The notes under the pieces were generated by a model that had not been told where the DNA came from, ran no database searches, and saw only the letters and a program-made list of their open reading frames with translations. A program made the position numbers and the translations under genes. This document shows positions 8,486-17,208 of a stretch of 64,000 nucleotides of DNA, one piece after another. The DNA comes from DATFVA01 sp963711455. Its GTDB lineage: Bacteria > Bacteroidota > Ignavibacteria > Ignavibacteriales > Ignavibacteriaceae. The first letter of the stretch is position 1. The number at the start of each line of letters is the position of its first letter. The stretch is from the NCBI GenBank assembly GCA_963711455.1, contig CAVQEH010000002.1, positions 1 to 64,000 of the forward strand. The letters run 5' to 3'.

Positions 8486-10669
8486 ATGAAAAAAGTCTTA
8501 CTATTGATTTTCTGTTCAACTTTATTATTTGCTACTTCAAGTAAAAACCAGAGTAAAATAGTTTTATTGAAGGAATTTGGCACAGGGATAAAAATTGATG
8601 GTGTGATAGACCCCGAATGGAGCAAAGTGGATTCTGTAAGCGATTTTTTTCAGTTATCACCATACTATGGAAAGAAACCTTCACACAAAACCGTTGCAAA
8701 AGTTTTAACAACTAAAGATGCTCTCTACTGCCTGATGATTTGTTATGATGATAGAAAAAATATTCAGGCAGGCACAGGTTCGTTTGATAGTTTTGATGGT
8801 GACTTTGTTTCTATTATGCTCGATTCTTTTAACGATGAAAAGACAGCTTATAAATTTATTGTTTCGGCCTCCGGAGTTCAATCCGACTGCCGGCTGCTTG
8901 ACGATGCGCGTAACCGTGATTATAACTGGGATGGTATCTGGTTTGGAGACGCTAAAGTTTATAGCTGGGGCTATGTTGTTGAAATGAAGATTCCATACAG
9001 GTCTTTTCAATATGATGATAAGGCAACTTCCTGGGGGCTGGATTTTGACAGATGGATTCCGAAAGATGCTGAAGATTTATACTGGTGTAATTATGAACAG
9101 AATGAAGGTCAGAGAATTTCGAAATTCGGAAAGCTGGTTTTTGAAAACTTCAGACCGTCTGTCCACGGAGTAAACCTTGAAGTTTATCCTGTCGGAATTT
9201 CTAAAGCAACATTGAATAACGATAATAAATATGATCTCGAGGGAAAAATCGGATTGGATCTTCTGTACAATCCCTCACCCAAATTAAAATTTCAGTTAAC
9301 AGCAAATCCCGATTTTGCTCAGATTGAAGCTGATCCATATTCTTTTAATATATCAAGATATGAATCATACTTTTCAGAGAGAAGACCATTTTTTACAGAA
9401 GGCAACGAAATATTTATGGCTTCGGGTAAGCAATCCAATACAGGATTTTATTCGCCGCTTGAATTATTTTATTCACGCAGAATTGGGAAAAAACTTCCCG
9501 ACGGGTCCGAAGTACCTTTGTATGCCGGCACAAAAGCTTTCGGAAGAATTGATGACTGGGAATATGGAGGATTTCTTGCAATGACCGGAAGTAAAAATTA
9601 TAGAGATGATGATGGCAATCAACTTACAGAAGAGCAGGCCTATTTCGGTTCGGTAAGATTGAAGAAACAATTGTTCGGAAATTCCCAGGCGGGAATTTTA
9701 TTTGTAGGCAAACAAACTAAAGACAGCACTTACGGTGTACTTGATATTGACGGTGCATTCCGCTCATCAGACTGGCAGTTGTCTTACCAGGTTGCCAGAT
9801 CAATTAAAAACACAGAAGGTGATTTTGCGTTTTCATCAGGATTCCTTAGTAATACCAGCAACTGGCTAACATTTGCCCGCGGAAGATATATAGGAGATAA
9901 GTTTGATATAAGCCAGGTTGGTTACGTGCCATGGACAGGCACAGGTGAATTTACTTTTATTTCTGGTCCGGTATGGAATTTTGAAACCGGGTATATTAGA
10001 CAAATACTCTTTTACGGAGGACCATCTTTCAATTATGAAAAAGTAGACAACTTCACCGACTATTTTGGTTTGGTAGGATTTAATATGCAGTTAAGAGATA
10101 ACTGGGGATATGAGATTGATGCTCAATATGGAAAAGCAAAAGATGAAGGATTGAAATACACTTCTTATAATATAAGTTTAAGCTCCTGGTACAGCATTGA
10201 TCCTAAATGGAGCGGCAATCTGTACGGTGGATATTCAAAGACATATAATTTTTCAAGAGAATATCTTGCTCCATATGGGTGGGCAGGTTTGTATATAAAC
10301 TGGAAAGCATTAGATATTCTTGATCTCGGTACCTCGTACGATATGTATGTGGAAGGGAATCCTGAAGGAAACATAGAAGATATAACTTATAACGCACGCC
10401 CTTACTTTTCATTGACTCCTGTAAATAATTTAAATGTAAGAGTGTACGTTGATAACCTTTTTATTAAATCTGTAGACAGGCTTGATCACGTTATTGCAGG
10501 ATTCCTTTTCTCATATAACTTTGCTCCTAAATCATGGATATATCTTGCTTTAAATGAAGTTAGGGACAGAAGCGATCAATTCGACAGCGCAGGAAATTTA
10601 TTACCGAGCAGAATGCATACAACAGACAGAGCGGGAGTATTTAAAATTAAGTACCTGTATTATTTTTAG
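8486..10669 (+). CDS. DUF5916 outer-membrane protein with CBM9-like N-terminal domain
   Basis: 727 residues. A signal peptide (1-17) precedes a carbohydrate-binding family 9-like beta-sandwich (about 22-205; IDGVIDPEWSKVDSV and the WDGIWFGDAKVYSWGYVVEMKIPY segment are characteristic). From about 235 the sequence reads PNPDFAQIEADPYSFN-like and ESYFSERRPFFTEG, the hallmark of DUF5916, and then runs as alternating strands to a terminal YLYYF, as expected of a large outer-membrane barrel. Such proteins are common in Bacteroidota and Ignavibacteria; binding or uptake of glycans is often assumed but not proven. It follows the mannosidase pseudogene by 178 nt. A longer paralogue lies at 47391-50054. 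Confidence 0.85.
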   Translation: MKKVLLLIFCSTLLFATSSKNQSKIVLLKEFGTGIKIDGVIDPEWSKVDSVSDFFQLSPYYGKKPSHKTVAKVLTTKDALYCLMICYDDRKNIQAGTGSFDSFDGDFVSIMLDSFNDEKTAYKFIVSASGVQSDCRLLDDARNRDYNWDGIWFGDAKVYSWGYVVEMKIPYRSFQYDDKATSWGLDFDRWIPKDAEDLYWCNYEQNEGQRISKFGKLVFENFRPSVHGVNLEVYPVGISKATLNNDNKYDLEGKIGLDLLYNPSPKLKFQLTANPDFAQIEADPYSFNISRYESYFSERRPFFTEGNEIFMASGKQSNTGFYSPLELFYSRRIGKKLPDGSEVPLYAGTKAFGRIDDWEYGGFLAMTGSKNYRDDDGNQLTEEQAYFGSVRLKKQLFGNSQAGILFVGKQTKDSTYGVLDIDGAFRSSDWQLSYQVARSIKNTEGDFAFSSGFLSNTSNWLTFARGRYIGDKFDISQVGYVPWTGTGEFTFISGPVWNFETGYIRQILFYGGPSFNYEKVDNFTDYFGLVGFNMQLRDNWGYEIDAQYGKAKDEGLKYTSYNISLSSWYSIDPKWSGNLYGGYSKTYNFSREYLAPYGWAGLYINWKALDILDLGTSYDMYVEGNPEGNIEDITYNARPYFSLTPVNNLNVRVYVDNLFIKSVDRLDHVIAGFLFSYNFAPKSWIYLALNEVRDRSDQFDSAGNLLPSRMHTTDRAGVFKIKYLYYF

Positions 10670-10684
10670 AGAACTATCCTTTAA

Positions 10685-11170
10685 TTACTTTTGAAATTGG
10701 TATTTAATAGTGAATCCGATATTATACCCTATTGCTGAACCAACAATAAATCCTGATACTGCACCTAACAAAGCAGCTTCTGCAAAAGTTGGACTTGAGC
10801 TACCAGGATGATCTGTAGTTAATAGCTCTATTGCTGCTCCTAAAACCATACCTGCCAATATACCCGAGAAAGCTCCCGGAATCAGGCCTTTCGGATGATT
10901 TTTATAACTAACTTCTTTTATCTGAGATATAAGCAAAATTTTATTTTCATTTAAAGGATATAATAACAAACTATCGTTTACAATTTGCGCACCTTGAGAT
11001 TTCAATAAATTTCCTTTGTGCAATTTTATTGTCAGATTTCTATTCAGTACTGATTCATTAAAATCTTTATACATCCGTTCTTTTGAATAGTATTTTGTTA
11101 TTTTATATGTGGTTGAGCAACCTGTAAAAATTATAAAAATGAAAAAAGCTGATAAAAAAGATGATTTCAT
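10685..11170 (-). CDS. Lipoprotein with glycine-zipper-like C-terminal segment
   Basis: 161 residues from the ATG at 11170, chosen because AGGAGG lies just upstream; a longer frame would run into the next gene. Residues 1-18 are a lipoprotein signal ending FTGC, with the lipidated Cys at 17 or so. The middle (20-90) is mixed strands. The C-terminal part contains small-residue hydrophobic stretches (GAFSGILAGMVLGAAIELL and GAVSGFIVGSAIGYNIGF) of the glycine-zipper type. It is convergent with the DUF5916 gene, with 15 nt between stops, and lies downstream of the Memo-family gene on the same strand. Function unknown. Confidence 0.65.
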   Translation of the reverse strand: MKSSFLSAFFIFIIFTGCSTTYKITKYYSKERMYKDFNESVLNRNLTIKLHKGNLLKSQGAQIVNDSLLLYPLNENKILLISQIKEVSYKNHPKGLIPGAFSGILAGMVLGAAIELLTTDHPGSSSPTFAEAALLGAVSGFIVGSAIGYNIGFTIKYQFQK

Positions 11171-11208
11171 TGATTCTCCTCCTGGTTTATATATTATATT
11201 CCCCTTTT

Positions 11209-12279
11209 TTATTTCACATAAATTCCCGCGGCAACATAACCACACCAGTGCTTTAATGAAAACGGTGCGGTTGTCCCCATTTGAGTTCCGTAAACAGGCA
11301 GAGGTTTTTCTGTCCACGAATCCGAATAACCAAAAACTTTTCCATTAAGATTTTTTAGTTTCAAATCATTTACAATATGGTATATCGCAAGCATTCCGAA
11401 CGGAACAGAATATTTACCGCACCATAAAGGAACAGGAGTTTTTATTTCAGGACTTCCCCACAATTCATCTTTTAAACCTTCAATATCTTTACGTGTTATG
11501 CCAGTATTGAGATAAGTATTCGCAATCCTTCTGTCGTTTAATGTTGCTTCTGTATGGGCTTTTTCATCTTCTCCGAAAGGTGAGTTATCAAAATCTTCAC
11601 CGTAATGGTCAGCATCTGTCGATATCAAAAAGAAAATATCTTTGCCCGGTTTTAAGTTATTTGAGGTAACATAATCTTTAATTATTTCCGAAAGATCAGC
11701 AGAGATGGAATCCATCCTTGCAAACGGCATTTGAGTAACCATAATCGGGGTAATCTTTACATCACGATTATAATACTGAAGAAAGGGTACAAGTGCTTCG
11801 ATTGAATGCTCAATATCCTGGGCTCTATCACTTACCATAAAATAATTTTTGTCAAGCTTTGATTTTATAATTTCTCTCAGCGGAGATATTTCAACATTTT
11901 TATAAGGACCTCTCCAGTATTTATAATCATCAAATATCAAAACATTTTTAGGATCATTCATCGCTTTTCTTACGGTACCATGAGTTACTCCGAAGATTAC
12001 TACTTCTTTTGCCCGGATAAGCTGATATAAAGGATAATATACTTTACCTGCATATAAATAATCATCGTGCGGAGAAATTCCTCCGATTAATATTCCATTA
12101 TTAGCCGTTATGGTTTCTGAATGCTTTGACAGATAATTCATCAAAGTATTCATTTCGGAAGCGCGCCAGCAAAAACCGACGTTATCCCTGGTTGGTCTTA
12201 CATTTTCCTGTGCTAAAGTCATATTAAATAAAAGAAGAATTAAGATGATAAAAAAATATGAATAACCCGGGCTTTTCAT
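11209..12279 (-). CDS. Memo-family protein (AmmeMemoRadiSam system protein B), secreted variant
   Basis: 356 residues with an ATG at 12279 preceded by GGGAGG. Residues 1-23 are a Sec signal peptide (ending TLAQ). The rest matches the Memo fold, related to class III extradiol dioxygenases: ISPHDDYLYAG with His71, EHSIEALVPFLQYY, and the STDADHYG motif, which together supply the metal-site residues of the family. Most bacterial Memo proteins are cytoplasmic and sit with AMMECR1 and radical-SAM genes; here neither partner is visible and the protein is exported, so its role is unclear. Head-to-head with the glycosyltransferase gene at 12357. Confidence 0.8.
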   Translation of the reverse strand: MKSPGYSYFFIILILLLFNMTLAQENVRPTRDNVGFCWRASEMNTLMNYLSKHSETITANNGILIGGISPHDDYLYAGKVYYPLYQLIRAKEVVIFGVTHGTVRKAMNDPKNVLIFDDYKYWRGPYKNVEISPLREIIKSKLDKNYFMVSDRAQDIEHSIEALVPFLQYYNRDVKITPIMVTQMPFARMDSISADLSEIIKDYVTSNNLKPGKDIFFLISTDADHYGEDFDNSPFGEDEKAHTEATLNDRRIANTYLNTGITRKDIEGLKDELWGSPEIKTPVPLWCGKYSVPFGMLAIYHIVNDLKLKNLNGKVFGYSDSWTEKPLPVYGTQMGTTAPFSLKHWCGYVAAGIYVK

Positions 12280-12356
12280 TTTCCAAGCCTCCCTGAAAAT
12301 AAATTATTGAGATAATCATTAAATAAAATTTTCTTAAGTTTCTACTTAACAAAAAT

Positions 12357-13508
12357 ATGATAAAAGATAAAAGAAAATACCTTATTTTCTACCTAAAAAC
12401 AGGTGGGGGACATTTTGCTCCGGCTTCATCGCTGGCAAATTATTTAACCCGACATCATTCAAATGAAATTGTTCCTGTTCTGATTGACGGATTTAAAGAA
12501 ACAAACCTCCCGCTTAAATATCTTATTGAAGAGGGCTACCGTAAGCTACAGACAAAAGCAAAGTGGGCTTATGAAACATTATATGCTTTAAATAAATTTA
12601 GTTTGTTTGGCAGGGTTTCCTGTTTCGTTGTCTCAAAATCTTCTGTAAAATTTATTAGGGAAATTATAAAAAAAGAAAAACCCGAAAAAATAATTATCCT
12701 GCATTTTTTCCTTATCGACCCGGTTTATAAAGCATTAAATAAATTGAAATTAAATCTGCCTGTTTATACATTGGTTACAGATCCTTACACGGCTCATCCT
12801 ATATGGACATTTAAAAAAGATCAGAGATTTATTGTCTTCAGTGAAAGATTAAAAAATGAATTTACCAAACGGGTTCCGGCAGAAAAAATACATGTATTCC
12901 CGTTTCCCTTGGAAGAAAAATTTTCACAGCCTGTTCCGTCTTCGGCTATTCCCGGGTTAAAGATAGAAATGGGTTTTTCACTTGATAAAAAATTAATCCT
13001 GATTTTAGGCGGCGGAGATGGAATTCCGCATGGCAGAACAATACTTACAAATCTTATTAATGCAAAACCGGATGCAGAAATAGCCGTGGTGTGCGGAAAG
13101 AATAAGCCTTTTTATAGTTTGGCAATCAGGCTGAAGGAAAAACATCCCGAAGTAAAAATGAAAGTATATGAGTTCATAAATTTTGTTTATGAACTGCTTA
13201 ATATTTCTGATGTGGTAATCACAAAGTGCGGTGCTTCTACTATGATGGAAATTTTGATTTTAAATAAAGTGCCCGTTGTAAATGATTATATATGGGAACA
13301 GGAAAAAGGAAATATCGAATATGTAAAGGACAATGAGCTTGGAATTTATGAAAGGGATATTTCTAAAGTACCCGAAGCTGTAATTAAATTAATAAGGGAT
13401 CGTGATTTTTACGAAAAATTCAGAAAAAATATTATAAGTATGAATATCAAAAACGGAATATCCGGTGTGGCCGAATTTTTAATAAATAGTGATAACCTTA
13501 AAGGTTAG
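12357..13508 (+). CDS. MGDG synthase/UgtP-like lipid glycosyltransferase (GT28)
   Basis: 383 residues. The N-terminal domain begins with KTGGGHFAPASSLANYL (GGGH at 16-19), the lipid-acceptor loop of GT28 enzymes such as MGDG synthase and UgtP. The C-terminal donor domain has LILGGGDGIPHG and VVITKCGASTMMEIL, followed by VPVVNDYIWEQEKGN, the nucleotide-sugar pocket. It probably transfers hexose from a UDP-sugar to diacylglycerol at the inner face of the cytoplasmic membrane. Its 3' end lies in a palindrome shared with the convergent thioesterase gene. MurG is the nearest alternative, but the motifs fit the glycolipid group better. Confidence 0.8.
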   Translation: MIKDKRKYLIFYLKTGGGHFAPASSLANYLTRHHSNEIVPVLIDGFKETNLPLKYLIEEGYRKLQTKAKWAYETLYALNKFSLFGRVSCFVVSKSSVKFIREIIKKEKPEKIIILHFFLIDPVYKALNKLKLNLPVYTLVTDPYTAHPIWTFKKDQRFIVFSERLKNEFTKRVPAEKIHVFPFPLEEKFSQPVPSSAIPGLKIEMGFSLDKKLILILGGGDGIPHGRTILTNLINAKPDAEIAVVCGKNKPFYSLAIRLKEKHPEVKMKVYEFINFVYELLNISDVVITKCGASTMMEILILNKVPVVNDYIWEQEKGNIEYVKDNELGIYERDISKVPEAVIKLIRDRDFYEKFRKNIISMNIKNGISGVAEFLINSDNLKG

Positions 13509-13536
13509 CAAGTTGTTAAATATATTAACCTTTAAG
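13497..13536. terminator. Bidirectional terminator-like palindrome overlapping both gene ends
   Basis: CTTAAAGGTTA at 13497-13507 pairs perfectly with TAACCTTTAAG at 13526-13536 (11 bp stem, 18-nt loop). Each arm encodes the last codons of one convergent gene, so both proteins end in Asn-Leu-Lys-Gly. The stem is AT-rich and the loop long, so termination strength is uncertain. Confidence 0.55.
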
Positions 13537-14274
13537 ATTAACCATCCAATTTAATCTTGCCTGAAAAACAACCTTCGAATTTTCCTTGTTTACTCCCTCA
13601 ATAATGCTGCTTTCTGAAGAAGCAACCTTAGATCTGTAAATTTCTACCTCATCATCATATTTACATTCTGAGACAAAATTTATCGCTATGCTTTTTAGCC
13701 GGGACTTTTCGTATTGTTCTTTGGAAAAGCTGTCCATTACAAGTTCAATGTACTTTATGTTATTCACATGCTGATTTAAATCGATGTCTGTATATCGCAT
13801 CTTTTTGTTAAAAATAAATTCACTGTCATTCTGCTCTGTAATTTTGTTAGGTAATTCATTTATTGCCGATTCATTTTCCTGGTAATTTATCGGAGCAGGG
13901 AGGTCGGATGTGTCAATAATCCTTTTTGATTTCATATTGATCGGAAGCCATGCTGTCGTTGCTTTACAGACGATTTGTTCATTGTTATAAATATAAAAAT
14001 CTCTCAACGAATAAAGTTTGTATTTCTTTTTAGGCCATGTTTTTATTCTGATTTCATCACCAAAATTCGGCGGGTTTTCAATCTCAACTTTAGCCCAGGA
14101 TAATACCCAGGCAAAATTGTATTCGATCAATGATTTGTATCCCAGGTTTAAAATATCTGCATGTGATGCTGCTGTATCCTGTAATAATATAAAAAGCGAA
14201 TCAATTTTCAGACGATTAGTGAAATCAACTTCATGAGCCTGAATTATTCTTTTTGTTTCATAGAACTCGTTCAC
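13525..14274 (-). CDS. Acyl-ACP thioesterase (FatA/FatB-like double hotdog)
   Basis: 249 residues, cytoplasmic. Two hotdog repeats are visible: residues 1-125 (VDFTNRLKIDSLFILLQDTAASHA, WVLSWAKVEIENPP, TWPKKKYKLYSLRDF) and 150-249 (RYTDIDLNQHVNNIKYIE, with Asn167 and His169 at the catalytic positions). Enzymes of this family hydrolyse acyl-ACP to release free fatty acids and so set chain length or redirect fatty-acid synthesis. The length matches bacterial members. The gene is divergent from arsR, so its promoter lies in the 120 nt upstream of the ars promoter. Confidence 0.85.
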   Translation of the reverse strand: MNEFYETKRIIQAHEVDFTNRLKIDSLFILLQDTAASHADILNLGYKSLIEYNFAWVLSWAKVEIENPPNFGDEIRIKTWPKKKYKLYSLRDFYIYNNEQIVCKATTAWLPINMKSKRIIDTSDLPAPINYQENESAINELPNKITEQNDSEFIFNKKMRYTDIDLNQHVNNIKYIELVMDSFSKEQYEKSRLKSIAINFVSECKYDDEVEIYRSKVASSESSIIEGVNKENSKVVFQARLNWMVNLKG

Positions 14275-14337
14275 TACTTTTTCCTTTCGTAAAAAGTGTC
14301 TACTAAAATAATAATCTCTTTCTTATTTATTAGTTCC

Positions 14338-14367
14338 TTGACATTTATAATTTTCTTATCGTATATT
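14338..14367 (+). promoter_or_regulatory. Promoter of the arsenic operon
   Basis: A perfect TTGACA at 14338-14343 and TATATT at 14362-14367 are separated by 18 nt. The -10 element lies inside the palindromic operator, the usual layout for an ArsR-repressed promoter. The match is to the general sigma-70 consensus; the consensus of this lineage may differ. Confidence 0.55.
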
Positions 14368-14375
14368 TACGATAA
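14356..14375. promoter_or_regulatory. ArsR operator palindrome
   Basis: A perfect inverted repeat, TTATCGTA-N4-TACGATAA, covers the -10 region and ends 19 nt before the arsR start codon. The size and AT-rich core fit operators bound by ArsR/SmtB dimers. Arsenite binding by ArsR should release it and turn on arsR-arsM-arsC-acr3. Confidence 0.7.
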
Positions 14376-14394
14376 ACGATTAAGGAAGGTTACA

Positions 14395-14712
14395 ATGGCG
14401 TTTTCAAAAAAAGCTGAATTTACAAAAGAAGATGCCTGGCTTGCAGATATCGGCAAGGCTTTATCACATCCGGCAAGAATAAGGATACTGAAAATATTAT
14501 CCGGTATGAACGTTTGTATGTGCGGAGATATTGTTGAACTGCTTCCGCTTTCGCAATCAACTGTATCCCAGCATCTGAAAGAGCTTCAGAGAGTAGGATT
14601 AATAAAAGGTGAGATTGAAGGACCGAAAGTTTGTTACTGCGTAAATGAAAAGACTCTGGCAAAAGCTAAAGTAGAGATAGAAAATCTTTTTAAGGTTGTT
14701 TGTACCTGTTAA
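14395..14712 (+). CDS. arsR: ArsR-family arsenical repressor
   Basis: 105 residues from the ATG at 14395, which has AGGAAGG eight bases upstream; the frame is open further upstream but that region holds the promoter and operator. The winged helix-turn-helix is clear (ALSHPARIRILKIL, then LSQSTVSQHLKELQRVGLI). Cys41 and Cys43 lie just before the recognition-helix region as in arsenite-sensing ArsR proteins, and the protein ends CTC (103-105), which may supply another ligand. It should repress the operon through the palindrome at 14356-14375. First gene of arsR-arsM-arsC-acr3. Confidence 0.9.
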   Translation: MAFSKKAEFTKEDAWLADIGKALSHPARIRILKILSGMNVCMCGDIVELLPLSQSTVSQHLKELQRVGLIKGEIEGPKVCYCVNEKTLAKAKVEIENLFKVVCTC

Positions 14713-14732
14713 AAATAATATGAGGAGGTTTT

Positions 14733-15530
14733 ATGAATTCATCAGATAATGAAATTAAAAATTCAGTGAAAGAAAAGTACACAGAAATAGCTGTACTTCC
14801 TGTGAGTAATGGTTGTTGCGGCACTAACAGTAAAGTTGTTGATTATACGATAATGAAAGAGGACTACGATAAACTTGAAGGTTATGTAAAAGAAGCTGAT
14901 TTAGGATTAGGATGCGGATTGCCGACTGAATTTGCAGGAATAAAAAAAGGAGATACAGTAGTGGATTTAGGCAGCGGGGCAGGGAATGATGTTTTCGTTG
15001 CAAGAGCAATTGTAGGAGAAGAAGGTAAAGTCATCGGGCTCGATTTTACCGAGGAAATGATTAATAAAGCAAATTCCAATAAGGAGAAACTCGGATTTCA
15101 GAATGTTGAATTTAAACTAGGTGAAATTGAAGATATGCCTCTTGAAGATGAAATAGCTGATGTAGTGATTTCCAATTGTGTCTTAAATCTTGTCCCGGGT
15201 AAACAGAAAGCTTTTTCGGAAATTTTCAGAATATTAAAGCCAGGGGCACACTTTTGTGTTTCCGATATTGTAATAAAGGGTGAGCTTCATCCCGAATTAA
15301 AAAAATCGGCGGAGATGTATGCAGGCTGTGTCGCCGGTGCTATTCAGCAGAATAAATATTTAAATATCATAAAAGAAACCGGGTTTACAAACGTTGAAAT
15401 CAAAAAAACAAAAGTGATTGAACTTCCGGATAAACTTTTATCTAAATATCTCAAACCGGATGAGATAGAAAATTATAAACAAAAAATTGAAGGCATATAC
15501 AGCATAACGGTTGTTGCTTATAAAAACTAA
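14733..15530 (+). CDS. arsM: Arsenite S-adenosylmethionine methyltransferase
   Basis: 265 residues, with GAGGAGG before the ATG. The class I methyltransferase SAM loop reads VVDLGSGAGND (77-86). Three Cys at the positions expected for As(III) binding are present: Cys61 (LGCGLP), Cys149 (SNCVLN) and Cys199 (YAGCVAGA), plus a CC pair at 28-29. ArsM methylates arsenite to mono-, di- and trimethyl arsenicals. Only 20 nt separate it from arsR and 12 nt from arsC, so it is a core member of the operon. Length is typical of short bacterial ArsM. Confidence 0.92.
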   Translation: MNSSDNEIKNSVKEKYTEIAVLPVSNGCCGTNSKVVDYTIMKEDYDKLEGYVKEADLGLGCGLPTEFAGIKKGDTVVDLGSGAGNDVFVARAIVGEEGKVIGLDFTEEMINKANSNKEKLGFQNVEFKLGEIEDMPLEDEIADVVISNCVLNLVPGKQKAFSEIFRILKPGAHFCVSDIVIKGELHPELKKSAEMYAGCVAGAIQQNKYLNIIKETGFTNVEIKKTKVIELPDKLLSKYLKPDEIENYKQKIEGIYSITVVAYKN

Positions 15531-15542
15531 AAACGGAAGCAA

Positions 15543-15980
15543 ATGAAAATCTTAATCCTTTGTACAGGTAATTCCTGCAGAAGCCAGATGGCAGCAGGCT
15601 TTCTTAAATCATTTGATGATTCATTGGAAGTATATTCAGCAGGAACAAAACCCGCTGAACGAATCAGTTCAAAAGCAGTACTGGTAATGAAAGAAAAGGG
15701 AATAGACATAAGCAGTGGCAAACCTGAGAATGTAGAAGGTTATATTAATGATTCTTTCGATTATGTAATTACAGTATGTGATAATGCAAAAGAAACCTGT
15801 CCCGTATTTTTAGGTAAGGTAAATGAAAGGCTTCATATAGGTTTTGAAGACCCCGCCGAAGCCAAAGGAACAGAAGAAGAAGTTCTAGAATTCTACAGAA
15901 GAATCCGGGATGAAATTGAAGTGGCATTTTTAAATTTCTATAAAGATAAACTAAAATCAATGGAAGCTAAAAACAGATGA
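15543..15980 (+). CDS. arsC: Arsenate reductase, low-molecular-weight phosphatase type
   Basis: 145 residues. The catalytic P-loop CTGNSCRS starts at Cys7 (C-x5-R), and the redox Cys pair is seen in CDNAKETC. DPAEAKGTEEEVLEFYRRIRDEI is the usual C-terminal signature with the general-acid Asp. This thioredoxin-coupled type reduces arsenate to arsenite for export or methylation. Its stop overlaps the start of acr3 by 4 nt (ATGA), so the two are translationally coupled. Confidence 0.92.
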   Translation: MKILILCTGNSCRSQMAAGFLKSFDDSLEVYSAGTKPAERISSKAVLVMKEKGIDISSGKPENVEGYINDSFDYVITVCDNAKETCPVFLGKVNERLHIGFEDPAEAKGTEEEVLEFYRRIRDEIEVAFLNFYKDKLKSMEAKNR

Positions 15981-17032
15981 AGAAGAAGCTTTCATTTATA
16001 AACCGCTATTTAACTCTCTGGATTTTTGCGACGATGTTTGCCGGAGTTTTAACCGGCTATTTCTTTCACGGAATAACTGACTTCTGGAATACATTTCAAT
16101 CAGGGACTACAAATATTCCTATTGCAGTCGGCTTAATATTAATGATGTACCCGCCTCTTGCAAAAGTAAAATATGAAGAGCTCCCTTTGATTTTTAAAAA
16201 TGTAAAACTGCTTTCTCTTTCTCTTATACAAAACTGGATAATTGGTCCGTTCCTCATGTTCTTTCTTGCAATTATTTTCCTTCATAATTATCCGGAATAC
16301 ATGGCAGGATTAATATTGATTGGTCTTGCAAGGTGTATTGCAATGGTAATTGTGTGGAATGAACTTGCCGATGGAGATACGGAATACGCTGCAGGACTTG
16401 TGGCATTCAATTCAATTTTCCAGGTGCTTTTCTTTTCTTTATATGCTTACCTGTTTATTACGATATTTCCCCGCTGGTTCGGGTTAAGCAGTTTTGCTGT
16501 AAATATTTCAATCGGGCAGATAGCTGAAAGTGTACTTATCTATCTCGGAATACCTTTCTTCGCGGGAATGTTAACCCGTTTTGTTTTAATCAAATTAAAA
16601 GACAGGAAATGGTACGGACAGAAATTCATCCCAAAAATAAGTCCGATTACACTTATTGCATTATTGTTTACAATTTTTGTAATGTTCTCTTTAAAAGGAG
16701 AGTACATAGTTAAAATCCCATTTGATGTTTTAAGAATTGCTGTCCCCCTGGTAATTTACTTTGTAATTATGTTTTTCATTTCTTTTTATATGGGAAAAAA
16801 AATTGGTGCAGACTATTCAAAAACAACAACTCTTTCTTTCACTGCTGCGAGCAATAATTTTGAATTAGCTATTGCCGTTTCGGTTGCCGTATTCGGTATA
16901 AATTCAGGTGAATCGTTTGCCGCTGTGATAGGACCTCTTGTTGAAGTGCCTGTGTTGATTTCGCTTGTTAGTGTTGCCCTTTGGTTTAAAAGAAAATATT
17001 TTAATGAAATGCTGCCGTCCACGGATTCCTGA
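15977..17032 (+). CDS. acr3: Arsenite efflux permease, Acr3 type
   Basis: 351 residues with about ten hydrophobic helices, typical of Acr3 (bile acid:Na+ symporter superfamily). Recognisable motifs are GLARCIAMVIVWNELADGD, with the essential Cys in the fourth helix, and FTAASNNFELAIAVSVAVFG in the ninth. It pumps arsenite out across the inner membrane. Last gene of the ars operon; 176 nt separate it from the RND genes, and I see no clear terminator there. Confidence 0.92.
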   Translation: MKKKLSFINRYLTLWIFATMFAGVLTGYFFHGITDFWNTFQSGTTNIPIAVGLILMMYPPLAKVKYEELPLIFKNVKLLSLSLIQNWIIGPFLMFFLAIIFLHNYPEYMAGLILIGLARCIAMVIVWNELADGDTEYAAGLVAFNSIFQVLFFSLYAYLFITIFPRWFGLSSFAVNISIGQIAESVLIYLGIPFFAGMLTRFVLIKLKDRKWYGQKFIPKISPITLIALLFTIFVMFSLKGEYIVKIPFDVLRIAVPLVIYFVIMFFISFYMGKKIGADYSKTTTLSFTAASNNFELAIAVSVAVFGINSGESFAAVIGPLVEVPVLISLVSVALWFKRKYFNEMLPSTDS

Positions 17033-17208
17033 TATTCATTTGAAAAAAATCCTTTATTATTGGGAATAAATAATTATATAAACTCCCACCTAATTTTAAA
17101 CCTATTCTATATATTAAGATGTCTAATCGAATCGTCTGAAATTTTTACCATTTTTCAATGGAGAAAAATAATCTAAATTTGCCAGTACATTTTTGAAATA
17201 TTTCTCTT

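Noticed and set aside
10685..11317. 210-aa version of the lipoprotein gene
   Set aside because: The longer frame overlaps the Memo-family gene by about 110 nt, while the ATG at 11170 has a strong ribosome site and a lipoprotein signal.
14296..14394. Upstream extension of arsR
   Set aside because: This segment contains the promoter and operator; the protein signature begins at the ATG at 14395.
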